64,000 bases of DNA from the NCBI GenBank assembly GCA_051650105.1, contig JBOFIJ010000016.1, forward strand, positions 62,001 to 126,000, in the 5' to 3' direction. The notes beneath the pieces are model-generated. The model did no database searches, was not told the DNA's origin, and saw only the letters and a list, made by a program, of their open reading frames with translations. Position 1 is the stretch's first letter. Every line of letters begins with the position of its first letter. The stretch comes from CAMWXW01 sp051650105. GTDB taxonomy: Bacteria; Desulfobacterota; Desulfovibrionia; Desulfovibrionales; Desulfovibrionaceae. Positions 8,395-16,973 of this stretch are shown here, one piece after another. Both the position numbers and the translations under genes were made by a program.

Positions 8395-10932
8395 TTATGT
8401 TCGTATTGGGTAAGAGGAATAAATGGATTGATTGAGGCACCAATATGCTGAAAATACACTTGCAGGTAATGCTATTGCAGAAATATCATAGAGACCTTTA
8501 TAGGTATATGTTGTATCTTTAGTATATGGACCCACAGTATGAATAAATTCTTCTAAAAGAATATGGGATGTATTGTGTTTATCTGGAAAAAGAGATGAAT
8601 GAGAGACAGATATTCCTCCAGAAGCAATATGTAGTTGAAATGTAGGATTATACAGTGTACCTGCATCAATAAAGGTACCTAAAGCTTGTAGTTTATGTAC
8701 TTCGTCAGTATTAGCTGTGGCTATTTGTGCTATAAAAGCATAATTTCCTTGTTGTGCTGTTTTTTTGTGGACAGTAACAATTGGTAGAGTGCTCAGTGTA
8801 CTTATTCCTATAAAACGTTTTCCCCAAAGACTTTCGTCCGTTTTGTTATTTTGCTTTTCTTCTAAAAGGCGTACAGCAGCATCTTTTGTTGCATAATATA
8901 GTAGGTGGAGCATTGCTCCTTCTTCAGAAGGGATTTTTTGGTGAGGTAACATACAGTCTGTTGTTGAGCGTATGGTAATTGTATCATAGGAATCTAGAAA
9001 AAGGACAGATGCTATTGTTTGAACAACAAGAGAATGTGTTCCATTTCCGTAATCTGGAAATGGGTGGTATACAATAAGATCTCCATTATTAACAACGTCT
9101 ATCACCACCATACATGCTGCATTTGTTGAAGTTATTCCTGTATCTAAACAGGAAATTGCAATGCCAATATGTGGGTTTGCATCATAGTAGGGCTTTATAT
9201 TGTAGAGCAGATCCTCTGTATACACTTCACCATAAAGAAATTCCCCAAATACAGTGTAATCTCCTTTTTTATAAATATTCTTCATTCTAACAGACCATCT
9301 ATCTAATCCAGAAGTGATAGAGAGTTTATCAATAAGCTTATTCATTATAATGCTTGATGTTTCAAGCGATTTTCCTCTCATAAGTGCTCGTGGTTGTGTA
9401 TTTGTTGTAAGGAGAATAATTCTGGCATCGAGGTTACTAACGGAATAGCCACTTGTTATATGCTTCATTATTGTTTCACAAAATGTATCTGTATAGTTTA
9501 GATAGGCACCTATATTGATAATCAGTACTATTTTTGCACCTTGTAAAATACCATTATTATCCATAATAAGTGTGTAATCAGAATATATATCTGGTGATTT
9601 AGAACGATATTCTAAACATTCTTTATGCGTTAAAGAGCATTGTATGGAAGAAAAGAATTTTGTTGCACAAAGAGCAGTGCATATTGTTATGAGGTAATCC
9701 TCTCTTGTATCAAAGCGTGTACTTGTTTCAGAGCGTATGCAATGGATATTTTCTGGAGGTAAATGAAGTATTGTAATAAGATTATTTTTGAGTAAAAGAA
9801 TATCGAAAACTTGGGTATAAACATAAAGATGTCCATCCGTATAAAATGCTGATGCAGCGGGTGTTTCAAGGGGAGCTTGTGCTTGTGGTATTGTTTCCAC
9901 TATTTCACTAAGAACATGCAGTCCTTCAAAAAATAAATCTTCAATAGCTTTACCATATTGCAAGGTATGAACAAGAGCGCCTTCTAATGGTTCTTGTACG
10001 TTATTGTCTTTAAATAATCTTTCCATTCTTTCTTGAATATTTGTTATTGGGGTGTGGACAGTGTAGGAAATATAAATGTGTTTTTTTGCTTCCTCTGCAG
10101 CACGTTTTGATGTAGCAATAACAATTGCTATAATTTCACTTTGACAATATGCTACAGAATTTTCGCCTAATAAAAGAGTCCAATATTCTTTTTCATTTAG
10201 AGTGAAATAATTTGTTTCCCCTATGTCTTTTGCTGTAAGAATTCCAATAACTCCATCTTGAAGAATTGCTTTTTGTGTATCTATAGAAAGTACTTCTGCA
10301 AGTGGGTGCTCACTCCATACAACACTTATGTGGTGTGTAGGGGAGGGAAGTGTAAGATCTATAGTAAATGGTCTTTGACTAAGAATTATTTTAGATTCAC
10401 CAAAACGAACTGTATTTGTATTAATTCCTTTATACTCTTTTACAGGAAATGTAGATTCTCCTTTTTGTACCTGTAGTGCGAGAGAAATTGTTTTTGCTAA
10501 GTCTGTAATTGAAAGGCATGTGCATTGTGAAAGGGCAAGGTGATGGGTAATTTCTTCCTCTGTATAGTCTCTTTCTTTTTCAAAAAATGTTTTTATTCTT
10601 ATTAGTAAACCACCCATACAGTATCCACATGGCGGGAGGCTTTGTGATGAGAACATTGTGACAAAAAATTGTTTTATAGTGTCAGGTAAGCCTTCCGCCG
10701 TTGTTATATGTAATCCAAGAATTTCTTTTACTTTTTTTGAGCATGATAATACTGCTTCGCCTTCAATTTCCACTAAACATAGGCCACACGATTGAGAGCT
10801 GTCGCAACCATAACGAACAGAGAGCATGGGTGTTTTTGTTCGTATCCAATCGATTAATTGCAGATCCATATCGTTTTCATCAATATAGAGAATGCTATTA
10901 TTTACATAAATATATGGGCGTTCTGTGGGCAT
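8395..10932 (-). CDS. Divergent aldehyde oxidoreductase/xanthine dehydrogenase-family Mo/Fe-S protein
   Basis: An 845-residue single-chain protein with the layout of Desulfovibrio Mop: an N-terminal ferredoxin domain, a helical [2Fe-2S] domain (PCGYCMGG ... QCTC) and a long molybdopterin domain (recognisable at ALMRGKSLETSSIIMNKLIDKL and YGNGTHSLVVQTIA). Several key points deviate. The first cluster reads CDSSQSCGLC with five residues between the first two Cys instead of four; the CRC of the second is CTC; and the C-terminal GVGE-type catalytic Glu motif reads KGLYDIS. ATG 10932 has GGAG 7 bases upstream. Substrate is unknown; activity is doubtful. A 48-bp inverted repeat precedes it. Confidence 0.78.
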   Translation of the reverse strand: MPTERPYIYVNNSILYIDENDMDLQLIDWIRTKTPMLSVRYGCDSSQSCGLCLVEIEGEAVLSCSKKVKEILGLHITTAEGLPDTIKQFFVTMFSSQSLPPCGYCMGGLLIRIKTFFEKERDYTEEEITHHLALSQCTCLSITDLAKTISLALQVQKGESTFPVKEYKGINTNTVRFGESKIILSQRPFTIDLTLPSPTHHISVVWSEHPLAEVLSIDTQKAILQDGVIGILTAKDIGETNYFTLNEKEYWTLLLGENSVAYCQSEIIAIVIATSKRAAEEAKKHIYISYTVHTPITNIQERMERLFKDNNVQEPLEGALVHTLQYGKAIEDLFFEGLHVLSEIVETIPQAQAPLETPAASAFYTDGHLYVYTQVFDILLLKNNLITILHLPPENIHCIRSETSTRFDTREDYLITICTALCATKFFSSIQCSLTHKECLEYRSKSPDIYSDYTLIMDNNGILQGAKIVLIINIGAYLNYTDTFCETIMKHITSGYSVSNLDARIILLTTNTQPRALMRGKSLETSSIIMNKLIDKLSITSGLDRWSVRMKNIYKKGDYTVFGEFLYGEVYTEDLLYNIKPYYDANPHIGIAISCLDTGITSTNAACMVVIDVVNNGDLIVYHPFPDYGNGTHSLVVQTIASVLFLDSYDTITIRSTTDCMLPHQKIPSEEGAMLHLLYYATKDAAVRLLEEKQNNKTDESLWGKRFIGISTLSTLPIVTVHKKTAQQGNYAFIAQIATANTDEVHKLQALGTFIDAGTLYNPTFQLHIASGGISVSHSSLFPDKHNTSHILLEEFIHTVGPYTKDTTYTYKGLYDISAIALPASVFSAYWCLNQSIYSSYPIRT

Positions 10933-10950
10933 ACACTCTCTCCTATTATT

Positions 10951-10998
10951 ACATACTATACAAAAAATGTGCAAATGCACACTTTTTGTATAGTATGT
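10951..10998. repeat. 48-bp imperfect palindrome between divergent genes
   Basis: Left arm 10951-10972 (ACATACTATACAAAAAATGT then GC) and right arm 10977-10998 are reverse complements over 22 bases with one mismatch, around the 4-base loop AAAT. It lies 18 bases before the start of the Mo/Fe-S gene (minus) and 73 bases before the chemoreceptor (plus). It could be an operator shared by both genes, a cruciform, or an RNA hairpin in one of the leaders. Confidence 0.85.
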
Positions 10999-11071
10999 GT
11001 ATCATTGGTCAGATATGCCTACTTTCCATTGTACTAATTTTACAATGTTTTGGAAATGATGAGGAGTCTAT

Positions 11072-13162
11072 ATGAGTTTGCGAAGTAAGTTGTTATTACC
11101 TTTAGTTTTAGGTGTTGGTTTTCTCTTATTCTTTTTGTATTTTTTTCTACACAGTAATCTCAAAGGGATTATGTTGGAAGAATATAAGAACACTGCTAAG
11201 GAACAGATAGAACGTATAGAGAATCAAATTACAAGAGTATTTGATAATTCCTTTCGTATAATAACAGCACTTTCAAAGGAAAGTATTGTTGTGAATGCAA
11301 ATGAAGGTTTGCTTGATTTACGAAATGTAAAGAATTTTATGAGTAAAAGAGAAGAATATACTACACCAGAAGCAAAGAGATTATATGATTTATTGAGTTA
11401 TATTTCAGCAACATCTCCAGGTATTGTTTCTATAAACGTGGGCTATACAAATTCCAAGCTTGCCGTTTTTCCAGATGAACGCTTTGTTGATTCATTTGAT
11501 CCTACAAAAAGACCTTGGTTTTCTGAGATACTAAAAAAAGATGCTATTTATGTTTCAGAACCTTATTTTTGGGATAATGCAGAACAAGAAAGACTAATTT
11601 TTGTTGTTGGGACACCAATTAAAAATAGTAACAATATTAATATTGGTGCTATCGCAGTGGCCTTTGATTTAGAGGAATTTACAGGGTTTGTGGACGGAGT
11701 TCAAAAAGACAGTCATTCTACTATTGTTATTTTTGATAAGGGTGGAAAAATTTTATACACAACGGGAGATACGTCGTTATTATTAAAGAATTCTGTAGAT
11801 GAAAATATTCCTTTTTATTCGGACCTTAAGCTGAGTGAAGAAGGTTTCTCTAGCATGATTTTTGAGGGAATGAGGTATTCTGTAGATAAAAAAATAAGTA
11901 AAGAGGGCTGGGAAATAATTGTAACAATACCTGAAAATATTATTGTTGCTCCTGCTACTAAAGTTGTTGATTTTTCTTTAATTAATATATTTATATTTAC
12001 AATGCTGCTTTGTGCTATTCAATTTATTCTTATTAATAGAATTACTAAGAATATGGGGATTCTTACAGCACTGTCTGAATCTATTGCAAAAGGTGAGAAT
12101 GTTGTAATACCTCGTGCGGAGCAATTTGATGGTGAGCTTAAAATATTAAGAAATTCTTTTGCTAAAATGGTAGATACTTTGGGTAAACTTGTAGAAAAAG
12201 CGAATGAGAAAACACATGAAGCTGCGGTAGAAAAAGAAAAAGCAGAGCAAGCATTACAAGAAGTGGAATCAGCAAGAGTAGAAGGTGAAAAAGCACGTAA
12301 AGAAGGTATTTTAAATGTTGTTAATAAACTTCAAATTATAACAGATAAAATTTATTCCTCTACTAAAGAACTTTCTGAGAATATTTTGATAGTTAATAAA
12401 AGTAGTGAAGTTCAACAAGAAAAGGCATTACAGGCAAAAATTGCTTTAGAAGAAGTAAATATTTCTACAAGCTCTACTTCTCGTAATGCTTCAGAGGTAT
12501 TGCTTAAAGCAGAAGATGCAAGAGAGCAAGCTGAATCTGGTGGAAAACTTGTTCAAAATGTTTTACAAAGTGTCCAAAAGGTGGATTCATTAAGAAATGA
12601 CATGTCTCAAAAAATTAATACATTGGGGGATAGAGTTAAGGCCATTAATCGAGTTATTACTGTTATAGATGATATTGCAGACCAAACAAATCTTCTTGCT
12701 CTTAATGCTGCAATAGAAGCTGCACGAGCGGGTGAATCTGGTAGAGGTTTTGCTGTTGTTGCAGATGAGGTGAGGAAATTGGCTGAAAAAACAATGATTG
12801 CGACGAAAGATGTAACAGAAGCAATTAATATTATTCAAAGAGATACACAGAGTAATATAGAGGGTATGGAACATACTTCTGAAAGTATAGAAGAAACCAC
12901 AATGTTAGCATTACAAGCTGGGGAATCTTTGGCAAATATCGTTAAAATAGTGCAGAAAACGGCTGAAGATATGCAAGGCATTGAAAAAGCGTTATTGGTA
13001 CAATCGAATAAAGCTCATGATGTTGCGGAGAATACTAAAGAAAGTGCGCAAACAGCTATTCAGGTTTCTAATATGATGAAGAATGCTTCTGAAAATGTAC
13101 TATCGCTTGATGAGCTTAGTTCAGATTTACACAATATTATTTTAACATTGAAAGAAGAATAA
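11072..13162 (+). CDS. Methyl-accepting chemotaxis protein with periplasmic Cache domain
   Basis: A 696-residue transmembrane chemoreceptor. Residues about 7-28 are the first membrane helix; 35-300 a double-Cache type sensor (FDPTKRPWFSEILKKD is typical); about 305-325 the second helix; then a HAMP-like linker, a Glu/Lys-rich coiled coil (EKEKAEQALQEVESARVEGE), and the signalling hairpin around residue 535 (DQTNLLALNAAIEAARAGE, GRGFAVVADEVRKLAEKT). It should signal through CheW and CheA to the flagellar motor. There is no C-terminal NWETF-type pentapeptide. ATG 11072 has GAGGAG 7 bases before it. The ligand is unknown; it is transcribed away from the Mo/Fe-S gene. Confidence 0.93.
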   Translation: MSLRSKLLLPLVLGVGFLLFFLYFFLHSNLKGIMLEEYKNTAKEQIERIENQITRVFDNSFRIITALSKESIVVNANEGLLDLRNVKNFMSKREEYTTPEAKRLYDLLSYISATSPGIVSINVGYTNSKLAVFPDERFVDSFDPTKRPWFSEILKKDAIYVSEPYFWDNAEQERLIFVVGTPIKNSNNINIGAIAVAFDLEEFTGFVDGVQKDSHSTIVIFDKGGKILYTTGDTSLLLKNSVDENIPFYSDLKLSEEGFSSMIFEGMRYSVDKKISKEGWEIIVTIPENIIVAPATKVVDFSLINIFIFTMLLCAIQFILINRITKNMGILTALSESIAKGENVVIPRAEQFDGELKILRNSFAKMVDTLGKLVEKANEKTHEAAVEKEKAEQALQEVESARVEGEKARKEGILNVVNKLQIITDKIYSSTKELSENILIVNKSSEVQQEKALQAKIALEEVNISTSSTSRNASEVLLKAEDAREQAESGGKLVQNVLQSVQKVDSLRNDMSQKINTLGDRVKAINRVITVIDDIADQTNLLALNAAIEAARAGESGRGFAVVADEVRKLAEKTMIATKDVTEAINIIQRDTQSNIEGMEHTSESIEETTMLALQAGESLANIVKIVQKTAEDMQGIEKALLVQSNKAHDVAENTKESAQTAIQVSNMMKNASENVLSLDELSSDLHNIILTLKEE

Positions 13163-13210
13163 ATTGTAATAAATATGTGCAGAATAAAGTGGTGGTGCAA
13201 TATTTTTGTG

Positions 13211-13256
13211 AAGGGTTTTGCTATATATAGTAAAAGCCCTTCAGACATTTTTTATT
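13211..13256 (+). terminator. Rho-independent terminator after the chemoreceptor
   Basis: AAGGGTTTTGCTATA pairs with TATAGTAAAAGCCCTT (one bulge, one G-T pair), followed within a few bases by a run of seven T's. It separates the chemoreceptor gene from rpsB-tsf. Confidence 0.7.
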
Positions 13257-13311
13257 CTTTACATATGAGAAAATATATAGTGGATTTCTTTGAAATCTTT
13301 TTATAAAAAAC

Positions 13312-13340
13312 TTGAAAAAGATCTTTAAATAAGGTATAAG
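13312..13340 (+). promoter_or_regulatory. Promoter of rpsB-tsf
   Basis: TTGAAA (13312-13317), 17-base spacer, TATAAG (13335-13340). The start site should be near 13347, leaving a leader of about 95 bases before rpsB. Confidence 0.65.
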
Positions 13341-13346
13341 CGAGGT

Positions 13347-13441
13347 GAATGATACACACAGTGGGCGGACTTGGGTGCTCTCTTATAGAGAGTTTGGTTG
13401 CTACTGTGGAAGTAAAACCCATTTTACCATAAGGAGTTTTT
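13347..13441 (+). promoter_or_regulatory. Structured 5' leader of rpsB (candidate autoregulatory site)
   Basis: The leader is clearly more G-rich than nearby intergenic DNA and holds a small perfect hairpin, CTCTC-TTATA-GAGAG (13379-13393), a GGG-rich run before it and an AAACCC downstream that could pair with it. AAGGAG lies before the rpsB ATG. Leaders of rpsB are bound by S2 in other bacteria; that role here is inference. Confidence 0.35.
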
Positions 13442-14269
13442 ATGGCATACGTAAGTATGAAGCAGATGTTAGAGACAGGTGTTCATTTTGGCCACCAAAC
13501 ACGTAGATGGAATCCAAAGATGCGTCAATATATCTTTGGTGTTAGGAATGGAATACATATTATAGATTTACAACAAACTGTGAAATTATATAAAGCAGCC
13601 CATGATAAAATTGTTGACGTTGCTGCAAGTGGTGGAAAAATTCTTTTTGTTGGAACGAAAAGACAAGCCCAAGAAGCTATTATGGAAGAAGCAAAGCGAT
13701 GTGGTCAATTTTATATCACAAACCGTTGGCTTGGTGGAACACTTACAAATCATGCAACTATCACTCAAAGTATTAATCGTCTTAAAAAAATTGACAAAAT
13801 GTTCGAAGACAAAAGTACTGATGCATATAACAAAAAAGAAATTTTGGAACTAGATAGAGAAAGAAAAAAATTAGAAGCGGCGGTTGGTGGTATTAAAGAT
13901 ATGAATGGGTTGCCAGATATTGTTTTTATTATAGATCCTCATAGAGAAACTATTGCAATTAAAGAATGCAAAAAATTACGTATCCCTGTTGTTGCTGTTA
14001 CAGACAGTAATTGTGATCCTGAACCCGTGGATTTTGTTATTCCAGGGAATGATGATGCTATTCGTTCTATTAAACTTTTTGTTGCAGCTATTGCAGATGC
14101 AACACTCGAAGGTATTGTCCTTAGGAAAGGTAGCTCTGAGTTATCTGTGGATGATGAGGTACTTGCTAAGGAAATGATAGCTAGTGCTGATGAAGAGAGA
14201 ACTTCAGATACTAATGTGGAGCCAGCCTCTGTTCCTGTAGAAAAAAATGAAGATTCTTTACAAGAGTAA
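13442..14269 (+). CDS. rpsB: 30S ribosomal protein S2
   Basis: A 275-residue S2. Family hallmarks are the start MAYVSMKQMLETGVHFGHQT, RWNPKMRQYIFG, TNRWLGGTLTNHATI and PDIVFIIDPHRETIAIKE. S2 binds the 30S subunit late in assembly on the solvent side near the head and is needed for S1 binding. Residues after about 235 form an acidic, low-complexity tail typical of delta-proteobacterial S2. ATG 13442 has AAGGAG 7 bases upstream. It is the first gene of a pair with tsf, the usual bacterial order. Confidence 0.99.
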   Translation: MAYVSMKQMLETGVHFGHQTRRWNPKMRQYIFGVRNGIHIIDLQQTVKLYKAAHDKIVDVAASGGKILFVGTKRQAQEAIMEEAKRCGQFYITNRWLGGTLTNHATITQSINRLKKIDKMFEDKSTDAYNKKEILELDRERKKLEAAVGGIKDMNGLPDIVFIIDPHRETIAIKECKKLRIPVVAVTDSNCDPEPVDFVIPGNDDAIRSIKLFVAAIADATLEGIVLRKGSSELSVDDEVLAKEMIASADEERTSDTNVEPASVPVEKNEDSLQE

Positions 14270-14342
14270 TTTTTATAGATGCTGTGAAATATAAAGGTGA
14301 ATAAGTAAAAGAAATACTGTGCTGTCGTAAAAGGAGTTGAAC

Positions 14343-15167
14343 ATGTCTGTTACAGCCTCTATGGTAAAAGAGTTGAGAGAAAGAACAAGTGCTGCTATGA
14401 TGGATTGCAAGAAAGCCTTAGTTGAATGTACTGGGAATATGGAAGAAGCTATTGATTGGTTACGACAAAAAGGGCTTTCAAAAGCAGCAAAAAAAGCAGA
14501 TAGAGTGACAACTGAGGGTGTAATTGTTAGTTATATTTCTCCAGATTGTAAAACAATTTCTTTATGTGCACTACAATGTGAAACTGATTTTGTTGCAAGA
14601 AATGATGCTTTTAAACAAATAGCTAATACCATTGCAAAAGGTGTTGCAGAAGGAAAATCTGTAGATTCTTTTGAAGGTGATATACAAAATGCAATTGCTA
14701 CATTGGGTGAAAATATTGCTGTGGCAAAGACTGTTGTATATTCCTTAGATAATAGGGAAGGTGTGCTTGGTTTATATGTCCATTCTAATGGAAAAGTAGC
14801 TGCGGTTGTTGAGCTTACTACAGATCTTGCTCCTAATGAAGCTATTAGGGCGCTTGGGAATAATCTTGCGATGCAGGTTGTTGCCACAAAGCCAGAAGCT
14901 ATTTCTCCAGAAGCTATTTCTGAGGAAATAATAGAAAGAGAAAGGGAATTGTATCGTAATAAAGCGAAAGAAGAAGGGAAGCCTGAAAATATTATTGATA
15001 AAATTGTGGAGGGTGCCGTGTCAAAATTCTTTAAAGAGGCTTGTTTATTACAACAGGCATATATTAAAGATGACAAACTTTCTATTACTCAGCTTGTTCA
15101 TTCTATTGGCAAAGAGCATTCACGAAAAATTGATATTAAACGTTTTCTCTATTTTCCTTTGAATTAA
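14343..15167 (+). CDS. tsf: Elongation factor Ts
   Basis: A 274-residue EF-Ts, the nucleotide exchange factor that recycles EF-Tu from GDP to GTP. It shows the N-terminal UBA-like module (MVKELRERTSAAMMDCKKAL), the TDFVARN core motif that inserts into EF-Tu, and the C-terminal helices around PENIIDKIVEG. ATG 14343 is chosen because AAAAGGAGTTGAAC precedes it; an earlier in-frame codon has no site. It is 73 bases after rpsB, and a strong terminator follows. The genes often next in this operon, pyrH and frr, are absent, so the unit ends here. Confidence 0.98.
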   Translation: MSVTASMVKELRERTSAAMMDCKKALVECTGNMEEAIDWLRQKGLSKAAKKADRVTTEGVIVSYISPDCKTISLCALQCETDFVARNDAFKQIANTIAKGVAEGKSVDSFEGDIQNAIATLGENIAVAKTVVYSLDNREGVLGLYVHSNGKVAAVVELTTDLAPNEAIRALGNNLAMQVVATKPEAISPEAISEEIIERERELYRNKAKEEGKPENIIDKIVEGAVSKFFKEACLLQQAYIKDDKLSITQLVHSIGKEHSRKIDIKRFLYFPLN

Positions 15168-15200
15168 TAATACAGTAAAGAACATATATTTTTGTTTATT

Positions 15201-15240
15201 AGGCCAGATAGTAACATTGTTATCTGGTCTTTTTTATTTT
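15201..15240 (+). terminator. Rho-independent terminator of rpsB-tsf
   Basis: GGCCAGATAGTAAC and GTTATCTGGTC form a stem with a 3-base loop (two unpaired bases on the left arm), followed directly by six T's and TATTTTT. Confidence 0.85.
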
Positions 15241-15554
15241 TAGGGAATACATAGTTATTGTAATAAGTTTTTTTATTGTAATCCGTATTTAATATATAGT
15301 AATACAGAGTATTAACATGTCTTTTTACTTTACTTTTGAATTATTATGATAGTTATTATGAGAAATAGAGAACTCTTTACAATATTTCATAAATAATTTT
15401 TCTATTATTATACTATACTGAATTATTTGGAGAAAAATAGTGTTTATTTTACAATAGGACAATATCTTCTAAGATTATCTCTCGGGCGATATTTTTGATA
15501 AAAATATAATTAAGAAGTGTCATTGTAGGAAAAAAGAATATAACTGTATCTTCA
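15241..15554. other. Noncoding gap between convergent operons
   Basis: Very AT-rich, no supportable gene. One small hairpin, ATATTTTT-GAT-AAAAATAT (15489-15507), lies downstream of fliI but has no T run on either side. Confidence 0.45.
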
Positions 15555-16973
15555 TTATTGTGCTTTATTTGTATATGGGTTTTGTGTCATATTCTGGTTT
15601 TTTTTCTGTGGTAGAGAGCTTTTTGTGGGTAGGGATAGTAATTGTTTTAAAGAAGAAAAGCTCTCTTCTACGTTTGAATGTTCTTCTATGTTTTGTGTTA
15701 AGAATTCATTAATAGCCTGTCGCATGGTTATCGCTTTATCTATGTCTGGGCTTGTTCCTACAGCGTACGCACCAATATCTATCATATCCGATTTTTGTTT
15801 ATATGTTGCTATATCTTTCAAAATTTCTCTTCCTGCTGTTATTATATCTTCAGGAGCAATGTCATTACGTAAACGGCTGACAGAGCGTAAGACATCAATT
15901 GCAGGAAAATGACCATTATCTGCAAGTTCTCGTGTTAATACAATATGCCCGTCCAAAATTGAACGGACACTGTCGGCAATAGGTTCATTAAAATCGTCAC
16001 CATCGACAAGTACTGTATAAATGCCTGTTATACTTCCTTGAGAACTTCTACCAGCTCTTTCTAATAGTTTTGGTAACTGTGCAAAAACAGAGGGTGTATA
16101 TCCTCTTGTTGTTGGTGGTTCTCCTATGGCTAAACCTAATTCTCTTCCTGCCATTGCAAACCGTGTTACGGAATCCATCATAAGAAGAACATCTTTTCCT
16201 TGATCTCTAAAGTATTCAGAAACTGCTGTTGCTGCATAGGCTGCTCTCATGCGTAAAAGAGGAGATTGATCTGAAGTCGCTACTATAATTATAGATCGAG
16301 CCATTCCATCTTTGCCTAAATCTTTTTCTATAAATTCCATCACTTCTCGACCACGTTCACCAACAAGGGCTATAACATTAACATCTGCTGTTGTGTAGCG
16401 AGCCATCATGCCTAATAGAGTTGATTTTCCAACTCCAGAGCCAGCCATAATACCAATTCTTTGTCCTTTGCCAAGCGTTAACAATGCATTTATACTGCGA
16501 ACGCCTATATCTAAGATTTCTTGTATTCGTGGTCTTTCCAATGGGTTTGGTGGCGAGTTGTATAGAGGATGTTCTTCAGTCGTGTGTAATCTACCTTTAT
16601 TGTCTATGGGTGTACCAAAAGCATCAAGTGTTCTACCTAAAAGGTTTTCTCCTACGGGAAATCTGTTAGAAACTGTGCTGGCAATTATTAAACTGCCTGG
16701 CATTATTCCTCTCATTTCTTCATAAGGCATGAGAAGAATGGCTTCTTCTTTAAAACCAACTACTTCTGCCAAAATAGGTTCTTGGCTAATGGACGATGGA
16801 TAAATATAGCATAACGTTCCAAGTGGTGTTTGAATGCCTTTTGCTTCAAGAATAAGACCAACTATCTTTGTTATTTTTCCATAAAAATTGATGAAAGAGA
16901 GAGTATTTATTTTTTTAACTTGTTCTGAAAAAAGTATATTTTCTTTTATTTCTGTAGAAATATTTTTTGTCAT
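15555..16973 (-). CDS. fliI: Flagellar export ATPase FliI
   Basis: A 472-residue F1-beta-like ATPase of the flagellar type III export apparatus. Visible are Walker A (AGSGVGKST, near residue 180), VNVIALVGERGREVMEFIE, the Walker B LLMMDSVTRFA and the signature RAGRSSQGSITGIYTVL. FliI forms a hexamer at the export gate and is controlled by FliH. The C-terminus after about residue 440 is a low-complexity Ser/Gln/Asn tail. It overlaps fliH by four bases (ATGA). The usual next gene, fliJ, is not present downstream, where a noncoding gap starts. Confidence 0.97.
   Translation of the reverse strand: MTKNISTEIKENILFSEQVKKINTLSFINFYGKITKIVGLILEAKGIQTPLGTLCYIYPSSISQEPILAEVVGFKEEAILLMPYEEMRGIMPGSLIIASTVSNRFPVGENLLGRTLDAFGTPIDNKGRLHTTEEHPLYNSPPNPLERPRIQEILDIGVRSINALLTLGKGQRIGIMAGSGVGKSTLLGMMARYTTADVNVIALVGERGREVMEFIEKDLGKDGMARSIIIVATSDQSPLLRMRAAYAATAVSEYFRDQGKDVLLMMDSVTRFAMAGRELGLAIGEPPTTRGYTPSVFAQLPKLLERAGRSSQGSITGIYTVLVDGDDFNEPIADSVRSILDGHIVLTRELADNGHFPAIDVLRSVSRLRNDIAPEDIITAGREILKDIATYKQKSDMIDIGAYAVGTSPDIDKAITMRQAINEFLTQNIEEHSNVEESFSSLKQLLSLPTKSSLPQKKNQNMTQNPYTNKAQ

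Noticed and set aside
8240..8443. 67-codon minus-strand open frame in the gap before the Mo/Fe-S gene
   Set aside because: It overlaps the end of the larger gene in another frame and has no supporting motif.
10701..11075. 124-codon plus-strand open frame across the divergent promoter region
   Set aside because: It is antisense to the oxidoreductase gene and would run through the 48-bp palindrome; no protein motif.
15489..15507. Hairpin ATATTTTT-GAT-AAAAATAT as fliI terminator
   Set aside because: No T run follows on the minus strand and the stem has no G-C pair.
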